Shown: positions 1 to 8,276 of the stretch, in pieces | How positions within the stretch are numbered: position 1 is the stretch's first letter | Layout: each line of letters starts with the position of its first letter | Source of the DNA: Microtetraspora fusca | GTDB lineage: Bacteria > Actinomycetota > Actinomycetes > Streptosporangiales > Streptosporangiaceae | Direction: 5' to 3' | NCBI RefSeq assembly: GCF_001570365.1 | Contig: NZ_BBYK01000081.1 | Span: forward strand, 1-55,295 | Length of the DNA: 55,295 bases | Notes under the pieces: model-generated | Told to the model about the DNA's origin: nothing | Databases searched by the model: none | Seen by the model: only the letters and a program-made list of their open reading frames with translations | Program-made: the position numbers and the translations under genes

Positions 1-1
1 T

Positions 2-358
2 CGCGCGCGGGGGCCGCTCGCGCTGATCCAGGCCACGCTGCCCGCCCTCCGCGGGTCGGGTGGAGCGGTGCTGAACATCTCCTCCGACGCGGCCGTCGAG
101 CCGTACGAGGGCTGGGGCGGCTACGGCGCGACGAAGGCCGCGCTCGACCAGATCTCGAACGTGCTGGCCGCCGAGGAACCGGGCGTCGCGGTCTGGTGGG
201 TCGATCCCGGTGAGATGCGCACGCGGATGCTCGCCGACGCGGTCGGCGCCGAGGAGGCGGCCGCCGCCCCCGAGCCGGAGACCGTCGCACCCGCGCTGCT
301 GCGCCTCGTCGCCGCCCGCCCGGCCAGCGGCCGGTTCACGAGGGACACGCTGGAATGA
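2..358 (+). CDS. Short-chain dehydrogenase/reductase, C-terminal part (5' end outside window)
   Basis: The reading frame is open from base 2 with no start, so the N-terminal Rossmann cofactor-binding part lies outside the window. The visible part has the SDR pattern: a strand with V-L-N-I-S-S holding the catalytic Ser region, then Y-G-A-T-K, the classical Y-x-x-x-K catalytic motif, followed by A-A-L-D-Q. After it comes V-D-P-G-E-M-R-T, matching the family's conserved P-G motif. SDRs are NAD(P)-dependent oxidoreductases; the substrate cannot be read here. The stop overlaps the next start (ATGA), so the two genes are probably translationally coupled. Confidence 0.85.
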   Translation, partial: RARGPLALIQATLPALRGSGGAVLNISSDAAVEPYEGWGGYGATKAALDQISNVLAAEEPGVAVWWVDPGEMRTRMLADAVGAEEAAAAPEPETVAPALLRLVAARPASGRFTRDTLE

Positions 359-1359
359 GCCCGGCCGTCGACTTCACGCTGCCCGCCGTACTGGAGGCGC
401 ACGAGCCGCCGGAGGCGCGCGGCCTCGGGCGGGACGGCGTACGGATGCTCGTGTCGCGCAAGGACACCGGGGAGATCGCGCATCGGACGTTCCGGGAGCT
501 GCCGGCGATCCTCGCGCCGGGCGACCTCCTCCTGGTGAACAACTCGGCGACCGTGGCGGCGGCGGTGCGGCTCGACCGCCTGGCGGTGCACTTCTCCGGC
601 GAGCTGCCCGGCGGGGAATTGCTGGTCGAGCTGCGCAGTCGCACGGAGCGCGGGACCGCGCCCTACGCGGGCGGGTCGCCGGGAGAGTGGCTTCCCCTGC
701 CCGGGCAGGCCACGCTGCGGCTGCTGTGCCGGGAGACGCCCCGTCTGTGGCGGGCGGAACTGGACCGCGATGTGCCGGACTACCTGCGCAAACACGGCGT
801 TCCGATCCGCTATTCGTACGTGGAGCGGGACTGGCCGCTGGACCACTACCAGACGGTGTTCGGCGTCACGCCGGGCAGCGCCGAGATGCCGAGCGCGGGC
901 CGACCCTTCACCGCCGAGCTGGTCACCGCCCTGGTCGCGCGCGGCGTCGTGGTCGCGCCGATCACGCTGCACACCGGCGTGGCGTCGCCGGAGAAGGACG
1001 AGCCTCCCTATCCCGAGCGCTTCCGGGTGCCCGAGTCCACCGCCCGCCTGGTGAACCTGACGCGCGAGGGCGGCGGACGGGTCGTCGCCGTGGGCACCAC
1101 TGTGGTGCGCGCCCTGGAGAGCGCGGCGCGGACCGGTGTGGTGGAGGCGGCGGAGGGGTGGACGTCGCACATCGTGACCCCCTCCGAAGGTGTACGAGCG
1201 GTGGACGGGTTGATCACGGGGTTGCACGAGCCGCGCTCCAGCCATCTGATGATGCTGTCCGCCATCGCCGGGCGCGAGCTGCTGTCGCGCTCCTATCAGG
1301 CGGCGCTGGACGGCGGTTACCTCTGGCACGAGTTCGGCGACACGCACCTCATCCTTTAG
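355..1359 (+). CDS. queA: QueA-like S-adenosylmethionine:tRNA ribosyltransferase-isomerase, divergent
   Basis: The 334-residue protein aligns over its whole length with the QueA family, which transfers ribosyl from SAM to 7-aminomethyl-7-deazaguanine in tRNA during queuosine synthesis. Family-like segments are T-G-E-I-A-H-R-T-F-R-E-L-P near residue 40, the L-H-T-G-V-A-S-P motif, G-T-T-V-V-R-A-L-E-S and a C-terminal V-D-G-L-I-T-G-L-H-E-P-R-S-S. It departs from canonical QueA near residues 62-72, where the usual N-D-T-(R/K)-V-I-P-A-R is N-N-S-A-T-V-A-A-A. The start overlaps the upstream dehydrogenase stop by 4 bases. The fold is clear, but true queuosine activity is not shown because no other queuosine gene is in the window. 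Confidence 0.8.
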   Translation: MSPAVDFTLPAVLEAHEPPEARGLGRDGVRMLVSRKDTGEIAHRTFRELPAILAPGDLLLVNNSATVAAAVRLDRLAVHFSGELPGGELLVELRSRTERGTAPYAGGSPGEWLPLPGQATLRLLCRETPRLWRAELDRDVPDYLRKHGVPIRYSYVERDWPLDHYQTVFGVTPGSAEMPSAGRPFTAELVTALVARGVVVAPITLHTGVASPEKDEPPYPERFRVPESTARLVNLTREGGGRVVAVGTTVVRALESAARTGVVEAAEGWTSHIVTPSEGVRAVDGLITGLHEPRSSHLMMLSAIAGRELLSRSYQAALDGGYLWHEFGDTHLIL

Positions 1360-1530
1360 CCGGCGTCAAAGAATCCGACAGATCGCGACATTTCCCCTCT
1401 AAACCCGAGAAGCAGTAAAACTTTCATAAAAAAGATCTTTACCGGTGATCTCCCGGATGGTAGAACCTGAGCGTTTACTGGGGGGCCTTTTTCCTACTTC
1501 CCCCCTTAGTCCTCTCCGGGAGACAAACAC

Positions 1531-2094
1531 ATGCGTCAGCCGATCGCCAAGATCGCCATGCTCGCGCTGGTCGCCCCGCTCGCGGGCGCCACGCTGCTCG
1601 CCGCGGCGCCTGCCGGGGCCACGACGGCGACGACCGCCGCCACCACGGCCAGCGACCCGTTCAGCGTCTTCAAGATCTCGAACGTCAAGTACACCAAGAA
1701 GGCCAAGCCCGGCGCCTGGGTCAAGTACACCTTCACCGCGACCAACACCGGTCCGTACGACGCGGACTACTACTGGATCGGCGGCACCCTGCCCAAGGGT
1801 GTGGACACCAAGAACAAGCTCTACTGGAACGGTCCCAAGGGCACCGAGTGCGACTGGGAGGGCAGCGAGTTCTGGTGCTGGACCCCGCACGTGCTTGAGG
1901 TGGACGAGAGCGACTGGCTGTCCATCCAGTTCCGCCTCAAGAAGACCGCGCGCGGCACCCAGGTGGGCGAGGTCGGCGCGATCAACTTCGACGTCCCGCA
2001 CGGCGCCGAGAACCTCGACAAGAAGCGCCTGAAGGAGCTCGGCATCAAGGGCTGGATCTACACCAAGAAGGTCAAGACCGCGGTCGTCCGCTAG
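1531..2094 (+). CDS. Secreted protein with signal peptide and a DUF11/Ig-like domain
   Basis: The 187-residue product begins with a typical Sec signal peptide: a short basic start (M-R-Q-P-I-A-K), a hydrophobic core rich in Ala/Leu/Val, and an A-x-A type cleavage site near residue 30. The mature part has K-Y-T-F-T-A-T-N-T-G-P-Y-D-A, the pattern of DUF11/CARDB-like beta-sandwich repeats, and a likely disulphide pair around G-T-E-C-D-W and F-W-C-W. A GGGAG ribosome site lies about 10 bases before ATG. The 170-base leader upstream is unusually AT-rich for this genome. An exported surface or extracellular role is inferred; no enzyme motif is visible. Confidence 0.75.
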   Translation: MRQPIAKIAMLALVAPLAGATLLAAAPAGATTATTAATTASDPFSVFKISNVKYTKKAKPGAWVKYTFTATNTGPYDADYYWIGGTLPKGVDTKNKLYWNGPKGTECDWEGSEFWCWTPHVLEVDESDWLSIQFRLKKTARGTQVGEVGAINFDVPHGAENLDKKRLKELGIKGWIYTKKVKTAVVR

Positions 2095-2126
2095 GTCTTT
2101 CCCACAGGTAGGTCTTTTCCACGGGT

Positions 2127-2273
2127 CGTCCCGGCCCGCGGGTGATTTCCGGGACGGCGCCTCGCGGCGTCGTCCCCCACCCGCGGTGTTTTCCGCGGGC
2201 GCCCGGGTGATGTCCGGAACGCCGGTCGGAGGCTCCGCCCAGTCTCCCTCCCGATGGGACGCCTCCGTCCGGC
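2127..2273. terminator. Two strong palindromes between convergent genes
   Basis: CGTCCCGG at 2127-2134 pairs with CCGGGACG at 2149-2156. GCCGGTCGGAGGC at 2221-2233 pairs with GCCTCCGTCCGGC at 2261-2273. They lie between the secreted-protein gene and the convergent acyltransferase gene and could end transcription from either side. Neither has a clear T-run. Confidence 0.4.
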
Positions 2274-2299
2274 CGCCCCGCACTGATCTTCCGCCGCTG

Positions 2300-3367
2300 T
2301 CAGGCTCTTCCCAGGTGCGCCGATCCGAGCACCGCGTCTGCCGCCCTCGGACGCCGCTCCGGTACGGGCCGAGAGGCCGTTTCACGTCGCGCCACGGCGT
2401 GGCGCTCCGGCGCGTCCGCCATCCCGGTCCGCACGTACGCCTCGGCGACCCTGGCGAGGGCCAGGCGCTGCGCGTGCCGTCTCCCGGCCCCTGCGAGCCG
2501 TACCTCGGGGAACCGCGTCACCTCGACCACGAGGCGGCGCGTGGCCACCACGCGGAGCACGGACGCGAGGAGCGAGTCCTCCCCCACGTAGCAGGCCCGG
2601 GTGGACGTCGCGTCGCCCTCCCGGTAGCGCAGAGTCACCGGCCGCACCGCCGCGGCCGCGTCGATCGCCGCCTGGAACACCGCGGGACGGAACTCCCCCA
2701 TGCCGCGCCCGCACCAGGTCGTCCCCTCGGGGAACGCGACGACGCTGTCGCCCGCGCGTAGCGCCTCCGCGACGCTTCCCACCGCTTCTGGCAGCGCCGA
2801 GAGCCGCTCTCTGTCGATGAACAGCGCGCCCGCCCCCGCCGCGAGCGTGCGGATCAGCGGCCACGCGCCGATCTCGCGCTTGGCCAGGGGGCGTGCGGGC
2901 ACCGCCGCCGCCACGACGAGCGGGTCCAGCCACGAGACATGATTGGCCACGACCAGCGTTCCCCGGCCGTCCCGGGCTTCAGGCGTCCGCCTGGCCTCTC
3001 CGCCGCCTCCAGTGCTCTCCAGCGCCTGGCACAGGGGCGATCCGGCCACGAACGCGAACCCGGTCCGCACATCCAGCTGTACGCCGAGGGCACGGAGCAG
3101 GGTGCGCGCCCACATCCCCACCATGCGGCCCCTGCGCGTCGTACCCGCCGCGCGGGCGGCGACGGAGAGCGGGAGTCCGGCGAGCACCACCAGCGCCGCA
3201 CCGGTGAGGCGCAGGGCGCGGCGGACCGGACCCGCGACGGCTACCGGGGGCTCCACGCACGCGTCGGGGAGGCACGGGCTCGGCCGCAGCCACGGGACGC
3301 CCCCCATGCCCGACACCGGGGCGGCAGCCGTACGCGGAGGCGCGGAGGTCATCGCGGTCGCGGTCAC
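2300..3367 (-). CDS. PlsC-family 1-acylglycerol-3-phosphate / lyso-ornithine lipid O-acyltransferase
   Basis: The 355-residue protein has a hydrophobic N-terminal segment near residues 54-72 and the acyltransferase H-x4-D motif in N-H-V-S-W-L-D-P (H143, D148), followed by F-P-E-G-T near residue 212. PlsC enzymes move acyl chains from acyl-ACP or acyl-CoA onto a lyso-lipid hydroxyl at the membrane. The start is the GTG that overlaps the stop of the upstream OlsB-like gene (GTGA). Because it is coupled to OlsB, the likely job is the OlsA step, which acylates lyso-ornithine lipid. A general phosphatidic-acid-forming role is the alternative. Confidence 0.8.
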   Translation of the reverse strand: MTATAMTSAPPRTAAAPVSGMGGVPWLRPSPCLPDACVEPPVAVAGPVRRALRLTGAALVVLAGLPLSVAARAAGTTRRGRMVGMWARTLLRALGVQLDVRTGFAFVAGSPLCQALESTGGGGEARRTPEARDGRGTLVVANHVSWLDPLVVAAAVPARPLAKREIGAWPLIRTLAAGAGALFIDRERLSALPEAVGSVAEALRAGDSVVAFPEGTTWCGRGMGEFRPAVFQAAIDAAAAVRPVTLRYREGDATSTRACYVGEDSLLASVLRVVATRRLVVEVTRFPEVRLAGAGRRHAQRLALARVAEAYVRTGMADAPERHAVARRETASRPVPERRPRAADAVLGSAHLGRA

Positions 3368-4095
3368 CGCCCGCCCCCGAGGAAGTGACGGAGGTAGCGC
3401 CCGTCCACCCGGTCCATGGACAGGAGCACGAAGAAGTCCGCGGTGCCGAAGTCCAGGTCGTGCGCCGGCGCGCCGCACACCCACGCACCCAGGCGCAGAT
3501 AGCCGCGCAGCAGCGTGGGCGGCACGAAGCGACCGGACGGCTCCGCCTGCGGCCCCACGCGCCGGGTCGGACGCCACGCGTGGCGCGGCCGGACCCGGTA
3601 CTCCTCCGGGCCGAGAGGCACACCGGCGGCGATCCGCGCCGCCGTCACGCCCCCGTCGTCGAGGGGGATCGAGCAGCAACCGCCGAGCCACCGGAAGCCG
3701 CCCGCGACCATGTACCGCGCGATCCCCGCCCAGAGCAGCCCGACGACCGCGCCCTCGCGGTGGTCCGGGTGGACGCAGGTGCGGCCGACCTCGACCAGCT
3801 CGCGCCTGATCCCGGCGAGCGCGCCGAGATCGAACTCCGAGTCCGAGTACAGCCGGTCCGCCCGGCCCGGCGGCAGCAACCGGTACGTCCCGACCACCTC
3901 GCGCCCGTCGCGGACGACCAGGTGGTCGCAGTAGGCGTCGAAGCCGTCCACGTCGAGGCCGGAGACCGGCGTGTCCAGCCTGGCCCCCATCTCCTCGGCG
4001 AACACGCGGTGGCGCAGCCGCTGGGCGGCCTGCAGATCCGCGGGGGTCATGGCCATGCCCACCGTGTAGCGACCGGTATCGAGAGAGATCGTCAT
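3364..4095 (-). CDS. OlsB-like L-ornithine N(alpha)-acyltransferase (GNAT fold)
   Basis: The 243-residue protein matches the OlsB/hemolysin-like GNAT family, which forms lyso-ornithine lipid from ornithine and 3-hydroxyacyl-ACP. Visible marks are R-L-R-H-R-V-F-A-E-E-M-G near residue 25, V-G-T-Y-R-L-L-P, E-V-G-R-T-C-V-H-P-D-H-R near the middle, and G-G-C-C-S-I-P. The ATG at 4095 is preceded by AGGGAAGGA; an in-frame TTG seven codons upstream lies on that ribosome site and is less likely. It is first in a two-gene operon with a PlsC-type enzyme, the usual OlsB-OlsA pairing for phosphorus-free ornithine lipids. Confidence 0.8.
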   Translation of the reverse strand: MTISLDTGRYTVGMAMTPADLQAAQRLRHRVFAEEMGARLDTPVSGLDVDGFDAYCDHLVVRDGREVVGTYRLLPPGRADRLYSDSEFDLGALAGIRRELVEVGRTCVHPDHREGAVVGLLWAGIARYMVAGGFRWLGGCCSIPLDDGGVTAARIAAGVPLGPEEYRVRPRHAWRPTRRVGPQAEPSGRFVPPTLLRGYLRLGAWVCGAPAHDLDFGTADFFVLLSMDRVDGRYLRHFLGGGR

Positions 4096-4239
4096 GGGCG
4101 CGCGTCCTTCCCTCAAATTGTCTCCCCACCATCACGACATGCCGAAATGACCGCCGCGCCTCCCGATGGAGGCAGTCAGGCGTCCGCATGGTGAACCCCA
4201 TGCGCGAACATTCACCGGGGCCAAGTAGCGTTGGCGGCG

Positions 4240-5463
4240 ATGAACCAGCGCACGCTCCTGATCACACTCACCGGTCCGGATCGGCCGGGAGTCACCTCGC
4301 GTCTGTTCACCGTGCTGGCCGGGTTCCCCGTGACCGTCGCGGACGTCGAGCAGGTCGTCATCCGCGGCCGGCTCACCCTCGGCGTGCTCGTCGCCTACGC
4401 GGGCGGGCCGCCGACCGGCACCGGTGGCACGCTGGGCGGGCTGTGGACCGCCGTCGAGCAGGTCGCCTCCGACCTCGACATGGAGCTGGAGATCTCCACC
4501 GGCACCGTCTCCAAGGAGAAGCGGCGCCGCGGCCGCCTGCACGTCACCGTGCTCGGCGCTCCGCTCACCCCGGCCGCCATGGCCGGGATCAGCGGCAGGA
4601 TCGCCGCGTGCGGCGCCAACATCGACCGCATCGAGCGGCTGTCGAGCTACCCCGTCACGTCCATCGAGCTCGCGGTGTCCGGGGCCGACCCGGCGGCCAT
4701 GCGGGCCGAGCTGGCCGCCGAGGCCGCGCTTCAGCAGGTGGACGTGGCCGTCCAGCGTTCCGGCCTGCATCGGCGGGCCAAGCGGCTCATCGTGATGGAC
4801 GTCGACTCGACCCTCATCCAGGCCGAGGTGATCGAGCTGCTGGCCAGGCACGCGGGGTGCCTCGACGAGGTCGCCCGGGTGACCGAGGAGGCCATGCGCG
4901 GCGAGATCGACTTCGCCGAGTCGCTGACCCGGCGGGTGGCCCTGCTTGAGGGGCTGCCCGAGGAGATCTTCGAGCAGGTCGTCAAGGAAGTCGTCTACAC
5001 GCCCGGCGCACGCACCCTCGTCCGTACGCTGAAGCGCCTCGACTACCGCTTCGCGATCGTCAGCGGCGGGTTCACGCAGATCACCGACAGCCTGGTCAAG
5101 GAGCTCGGCATCGACTACTCCGCGGCCAACACGCTGGAGGTGGTCGACGGCAGGCTGACCGGCCGGCTGGTGGGCGAGATCGTGGACCGCCCCGGCAAGG
5201 CCCGCGCCCTGGAGCGGTTCGCCGCGCAGGCGGGCATCCCGATCAGCCAGACCGTCGCGATCGGCGACGGCGCCAACGACCTCGACATGATCGCCGCGGC
5301 GGGCATCGGCATCGCCTTCAACGCCAAGCCGATCGTGCGGCAGGCCGCCGACACCGCCGTCAACGTGCCGTACCTGGACTCGATCCTCTACCTGCTCGGC
5401 ATCTCGCGCGAGGAGGTCGAGGCCGCGGACGCCGAGGACGGGGTCGTCACACCTTATCGGTGA
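4240..5463 (+). CDS. serB: Phosphoserine phosphatase with two N-terminal ACT domains
   Basis: The 407-residue enzyme removes phosphate from O-phospho-L-serine, the last step of serine synthesis. Residues 1-80 and about 95-175 form two ACT-type regulatory domains (first begins T-L-L-I-T-L-T-G-P-D-R-P-G-V). The HAD domain follows, with the nucleophile motif D-V-D-S-T near residue 187, S-G-G-F in the second motif, and G-D-G-A-N-D-L-D-M in the metal-binding motif. The length fits the ACT-ACT-HAD SerB of actinobacteria. ATG at 4240 is preferred over the in-frame TTG three codons before. The 3' end overlaps the convergent FUSC gene by 17 bases. Confidence 0.92.
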   Translation: MNQRTLLITLTGPDRPGVTSRLFTVLAGFPVTVADVEQVVIRGRLTLGVLVAYAGGPPTGTGGTLGGLWTAVEQVASDLDMELEISTGTVSKEKRRRGRLHVTVLGAPLTPAAMAGISGRIAACGANIDRIERLSSYPVTSIELAVSGADPAAMRAELAAEAALQQVDVAVQRSGLHRRAKRLIVMDVDSTLIQAEVIELLARHAGCLDEVARVTEEAMRGEIDFAESLTRRVALLEGLPEEIFEQVVKEVVYTPGARTLVRTLKRLDYRFAIVSGGFTQITDSLVKELGIDYSAANTLEVVDGRLTGRLVGEIVDRPGKARALERFAAQAGIPISQTVAIGDGANDLDMIAAAGIGIAFNAKPIVRQAADTAVNVPYLDSILYLLGISREEVEAADAEDGVVTPYR

Positions 5464-7654
5464 CCGGCGAGGGGCCGCGTCCGGCTGTCTCGGCGCCGTC
5501 CTCGGCGAACACGGCGGCGGCGCATTCGCACAGCCGCGCCGACTCCACGTTGAGCGAGCGCATCGCGTGGCGGACCGCCGCCGCCTGCAACAGCGTCCGC
5601 CGCACATTGGTCGCCTTGTCGGCCGGCGCCGCTGCCAGCTCCTCCAGACGACGCTCGGCCAGCGTGCCCAGCCAGCCGCCGAAGTCGGCCAGCGCGGCCT
5701 CCACCTGCCCGCCCGGCTCGTACGGCTCGCGGGCCTCCACCGCCGTGGCGGCGTCCTCCAGCCGGTCGGCGATGGCATCCAGGATCTCTGGGGCGGGCCC
5801 GGCCTCGACCCGCTCTCCCCGCAGCACCGAGGTGACCGCGATCAGGTCGTCGCGGACCCGCTGCGCGAGCGCCACCGCCTCCGCGACCTCCTCCGGCGCC
5901 GTGACGCCCGGCTCGTGCGCGATGTAGCGGAGAGCCCGCGACACCGCCTCGGCGGCTCGTGACGCCTTCCTGATGGCCTCCTCGGCTTTCTCCTGCGGCA
6001 GCTCGCCCCGGCTCACCTGGGCCAGTGTCCGCGAGGCGGCGCCGTGCGTCCGCAGCAACCGCGCCACGCGGTCGGCCAGCCGCGCCGTCTCGCCGCGCGG
6101 CCACAGCAGGCGGGTGCAGGCCAGCGCGATGACGGCGCCGAGGAAGGTCAGCCCCACGCGTGCTCCGGCGAGCTGCGGCCGCTGCGGCACCTGGAAGTCG
6201 ATGAGCAGGAGCACGAACATGTTGAGGAACATGATCCAGTACGCGAACCGGGCGCCCGCCATGCTGAACGCCAGGAACGCCGCGATCGCGATCAGGATCG
6301 CCAGCGGCCAGTGGTGCGGCGCGGCCAGCAGGACCATGGCCGCGATGAGGCCGCCGATCGCCGTCCCGAGCGTGCGCCCGCCCGCCTTCGCGATCGTCTC
6401 GCCGTACGTCGGCTGGATCGTCACGAGCACGGTGATCGCGAGCCAGTGCGGATAGGCGGGCTTGGCGAACACGATGATCAGCATCGCGATCAGCGTGCCG
6501 AGCGCGACCCGCAGCGCGTGCCGGAACCCCGGATCGTCGAGGGCCAGCCGGTAGCGCACCTCGGGCATGACCCGCGCGCCGAGCTGCGGCAGGGCCAGCC
6601 GCGGCGACGACAGTTCGAGCGCGGGTCCGGCCGCCTTCTCCACCGCCGCGGTCAGCCGTTCGGCACAGTTCTCGACCTGACGGAGCATCACGAGGACCAG
6701 CAGCTCGCGCTCGCCCTTCGGCCGTTCGCCTCGCAGCGCGTCCACCCGCTCCTTGAACGCGTCGATCCCGGCCGGGAGCTCCAGGCCGGTCTCGGGGCGG
6801 GCGAGCGCCTGCGACATCGAGCGCAGCGACCGGGCGAGCATCGCGGTGAGCGACGAGACGCCCACGTGCTCGTCCACGTCCGGGAGCTGGCGGTAGAGCG
6901 TGGTGCACAGCGCCCGCAGGGTCACCGCCTCGTACAGCACCCGCCGGAACGCGGCCACCACCGCCTCCGCCTGTGGGGAGCGCCGCTGCCAGCGCCGCCG
7001 CGCGCAGGCCTTCACGGCCTTCTCCAGGGCCGTCGCGGCCGTGCGCCGCCGTTCGCCCCAGGCGTCCTGGTCGAGGCTCACGTCGGCGGCCGCGCCCACC
7101 AGCTCGGACAGGCAGGCGGCGGTCTCCGACAGGACGATCGGCAGGGGACGGGTGGCCCGCCACGGCCACGGCAAAGGCAGCAGCACCGTGGCCAGCAGTC
7201 CCCCGAGGAGCATCAGCCCCAGGTGCGGGATCGGATCGACGGGCAGCGGGTTGGCCGCGGTCAGCAGCAACGCGAGCGCCGCCGTCGGGCCCACCATCGG
7301 CACCACTATGCCCAGCGCAGCGAGAGCCGGGGTGACCAGGACGAGCAGCCACTCGTTCCTGCCGACCAGCACGATGCCGAGCAGGGTGCCGACCGCCAGC
7401 GCGAAGGTGGCGCCGAGGAGCCGCGCCATCCGGATGCCTCCGGGATCGCGTGCGCCCCTGACCGCGACCAGCCACGCGCCGGTGCTGATCACCGCGCCTC
7501 CGCGGGGATGGCCCACCAGGAGTCCGACGATCAGCGGGACGGCCACGCAGGCGCCGCCGATCACGCCGAGCCCGAGCGCCAGGCGGGGGTCCTCGACCCT
7601 CAGCGCCCGGGCGGCCCGGCCCGCCCAACGTTTAAGGGCGGTGCGCCCGGACAA
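5447..7654 (-). CDS. FUSC-family inner-membrane protein (aromatic-acid-exporter-like)
   Basis: The 735-residue protein has two blocks of membrane segments (roughly residues 25-165 and 395-515), each followed by a long helical, Arg/Ala-rich soluble region. This is the duplicated layout of the FUSC superfamily, which includes AaeB-type efflux proteins. The second block contains P-H-W-L-A-I-T-V-L-V-T-I-Q-P-T-Y-G-E-T, the recognisable FUSC core. It starts at TTG overlapping the sixA-like gene by 23 bases, so it is the last gene of that leftward operon. The transported compound, if any, cannot be told. Confidence 0.82.
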   Translation of the reverse strand: MSGRTALKRWAGRAARALRVEDPRLALGLGVIGGACVAVPLIVGLLVGHPRGGAVISTGAWLVAVRGARDPGGIRMARLLGATFALAVGTLLGIVLVGRNEWLLVLVTPALAALGIVVPMVGPTAALALLLTAANPLPVDPIPHLGLMLLGGLLATVLLPLPWPWRATRPLPIVLSETAACLSELVGAAADVSLDQDAWGERRRTAATALEKAVKACARRRWQRRSPQAEAVVAAFRRVLYEAVTLRALCTTLYRQLPDVDEHVGVSSLTAMLARSLRSMSQALARPETGLELPAGIDAFKERVDALRGERPKGERELLVLVMLRQVENCAERLTAAVEKAAGPALELSSPRLALPQLGARVMPEVRYRLALDDPGFRHALRVALGTLIAMLIIVFAKPAYPHWLAITVLVTIQPTYGETIAKAGGRTLGTAIGGLIAAMVLLAAPHHWPLAILIAIAAFLAFSMAGARFAYWIMFLNMFVLLLIDFQVPQRPQLAGARVGLTFLGAVIALACTRLLWPRGETARLADRVARLLRTHGAASRTLAQVSRGELPQEKAEEAIRKASRAAEAVSRALRYIAHEPGVTAPEEVAEAVALAQRVRDDLIAVTSVLRGERVEAGPAPEILDAIADRLEDAATAVEAREPYEPGGQVEAALADFGGWLGTLAERRLEELAAAPADKATNVRRTLLQAAAVRHAMRSLNVESARLCECAAAVFAEDGAETAGRGPSPVTDKV

Positions 7655-8102
7655 GAACGCCGGTCCCCGGGTCGAGGTCCTGCCAGCCGCCGTGCAGCCC
7701 GATCACGGCGTACGCCCCGGGGGGAAAACCCACGTCCCCGTCTCCGGTGAGCATGAGCACGAGCTCGTGGACGCCCGGGTTGTGACCGACGAGCACCAGC
7801 GTCTCGACCTCGGGTCCGGTACGGCGCAGCAGGTCGAGCAGCTCGTCGGCGTACGCCTCGTAGATGTCGCGCTCGATCTCGATCGGCGCGTCGATCCCGA
7901 GCAGCTCCGCGGTCTCCGTGGTGCGGACCGAGGGCGAGCAGAGCACGAGCCCGGGTTCCAGCGGCCGGATGAGATCGCCCGCCTGGCGGGCGTCACGCCT
8001 CCCCTGGTCGGTGAGCGGACGCTCGCGGTCGGCCAGGCCGGGCACCTGCGCGGCCGTCGCGTGCCGTACGACGATCAGCGTCTTCATCAGGGAGCCGTTC
8101 AT
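7632..8102 (-). CDS. SixA-like histidine phosphatase
   Basis: The 156-residue protein begins K-T-L-I-V-V-R-H-A-T-A, the RHG/phosphoglycerate-mutase catalytic motif with its phospho-accepting His. It continues with C-S-P-S-V-R-T-T-E-T-A, the second family motif, and V-L-V-G-H-N-P-G with the second catalytic His. Length and motifs match SixA-type phosphohistidine phosphatases. ATG at 8102 is chosen because it overlaps the stop of a tiny upstream gene (ATGA); an in-frame ATG five codons later is possible. Its substrate is unknown, since no histidine-phosphotransfer protein lies nearby. Confidence 0.8.
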   Translation of the reverse strand: MNGSLMKTLIVVRHATAAQVPGLADRERPLTDQGRRDARQAGDLIRPLEPGLVLCSPSVRTTETAELLGIDAPIEIERDIYEAYADELLDLLRRTGPEVETLVLVGHNPGVHELVLMLTGDGDVGFPPGAYAVIGLHGGWQDLDPGTGVLVRAHRP

Positions 8103-8200
8103 CGGGACGCCCAGACGGCGAGCGCGATGATCACCGCGAACATCGCCAGCATTCCGAGCAGGATCAGCAGGAGGGTACGCCCGCCGGATGGCTTGTCCAT
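8099..8200 (-). CDS. 33-residue single-pass membrane protein
   Basis: This short gene encodes M-D-K-P-S-G-G-R-T followed by about 20 hydrophobic residues (L-L-L-I-L-L-G-M-L-A and on) and ends V-W-A-S-R. It is one predicted membrane helix with a polar, basic N-terminus. AGGAG lies 4 bases before ATG, and its stop overlaps the start of the sixA-like gene (ATGA), which argues that it is translated. It would head a three-gene operon with the phosphatase and the FUSC protein. Function is unknown; a small accessory subunit of the FUSC protein is one guess. Confidence 0.65.
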   Translation of the reverse strand: MDKPSGGRTLLLILLGMLAMFAVIIALAVWASR

Positions 8201-8230
8201 GACTCCTGAGTCTAGATGTGCCGGAAAAGG

Positions 8231-8264
8231 CCGAGGGCCCCCCGCGCTCGCGGAAGGCCCTCGG
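8231..8264 (-). terminator. Hairpin terminator downstream of hppA
   Basis: CCGAGGGCC at 8231-8239 pairs with GGCCCTCGG at 8256-8264, with a smaller GCG/CGC pair inside the loop. It begins 13 bases after the hppA stop on the minus strand and lacks a T-run, as is common in high-GC actinomycetes. Confidence 0.6.
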
Positions 8265-8276
8265 GGGACGGTTGTC

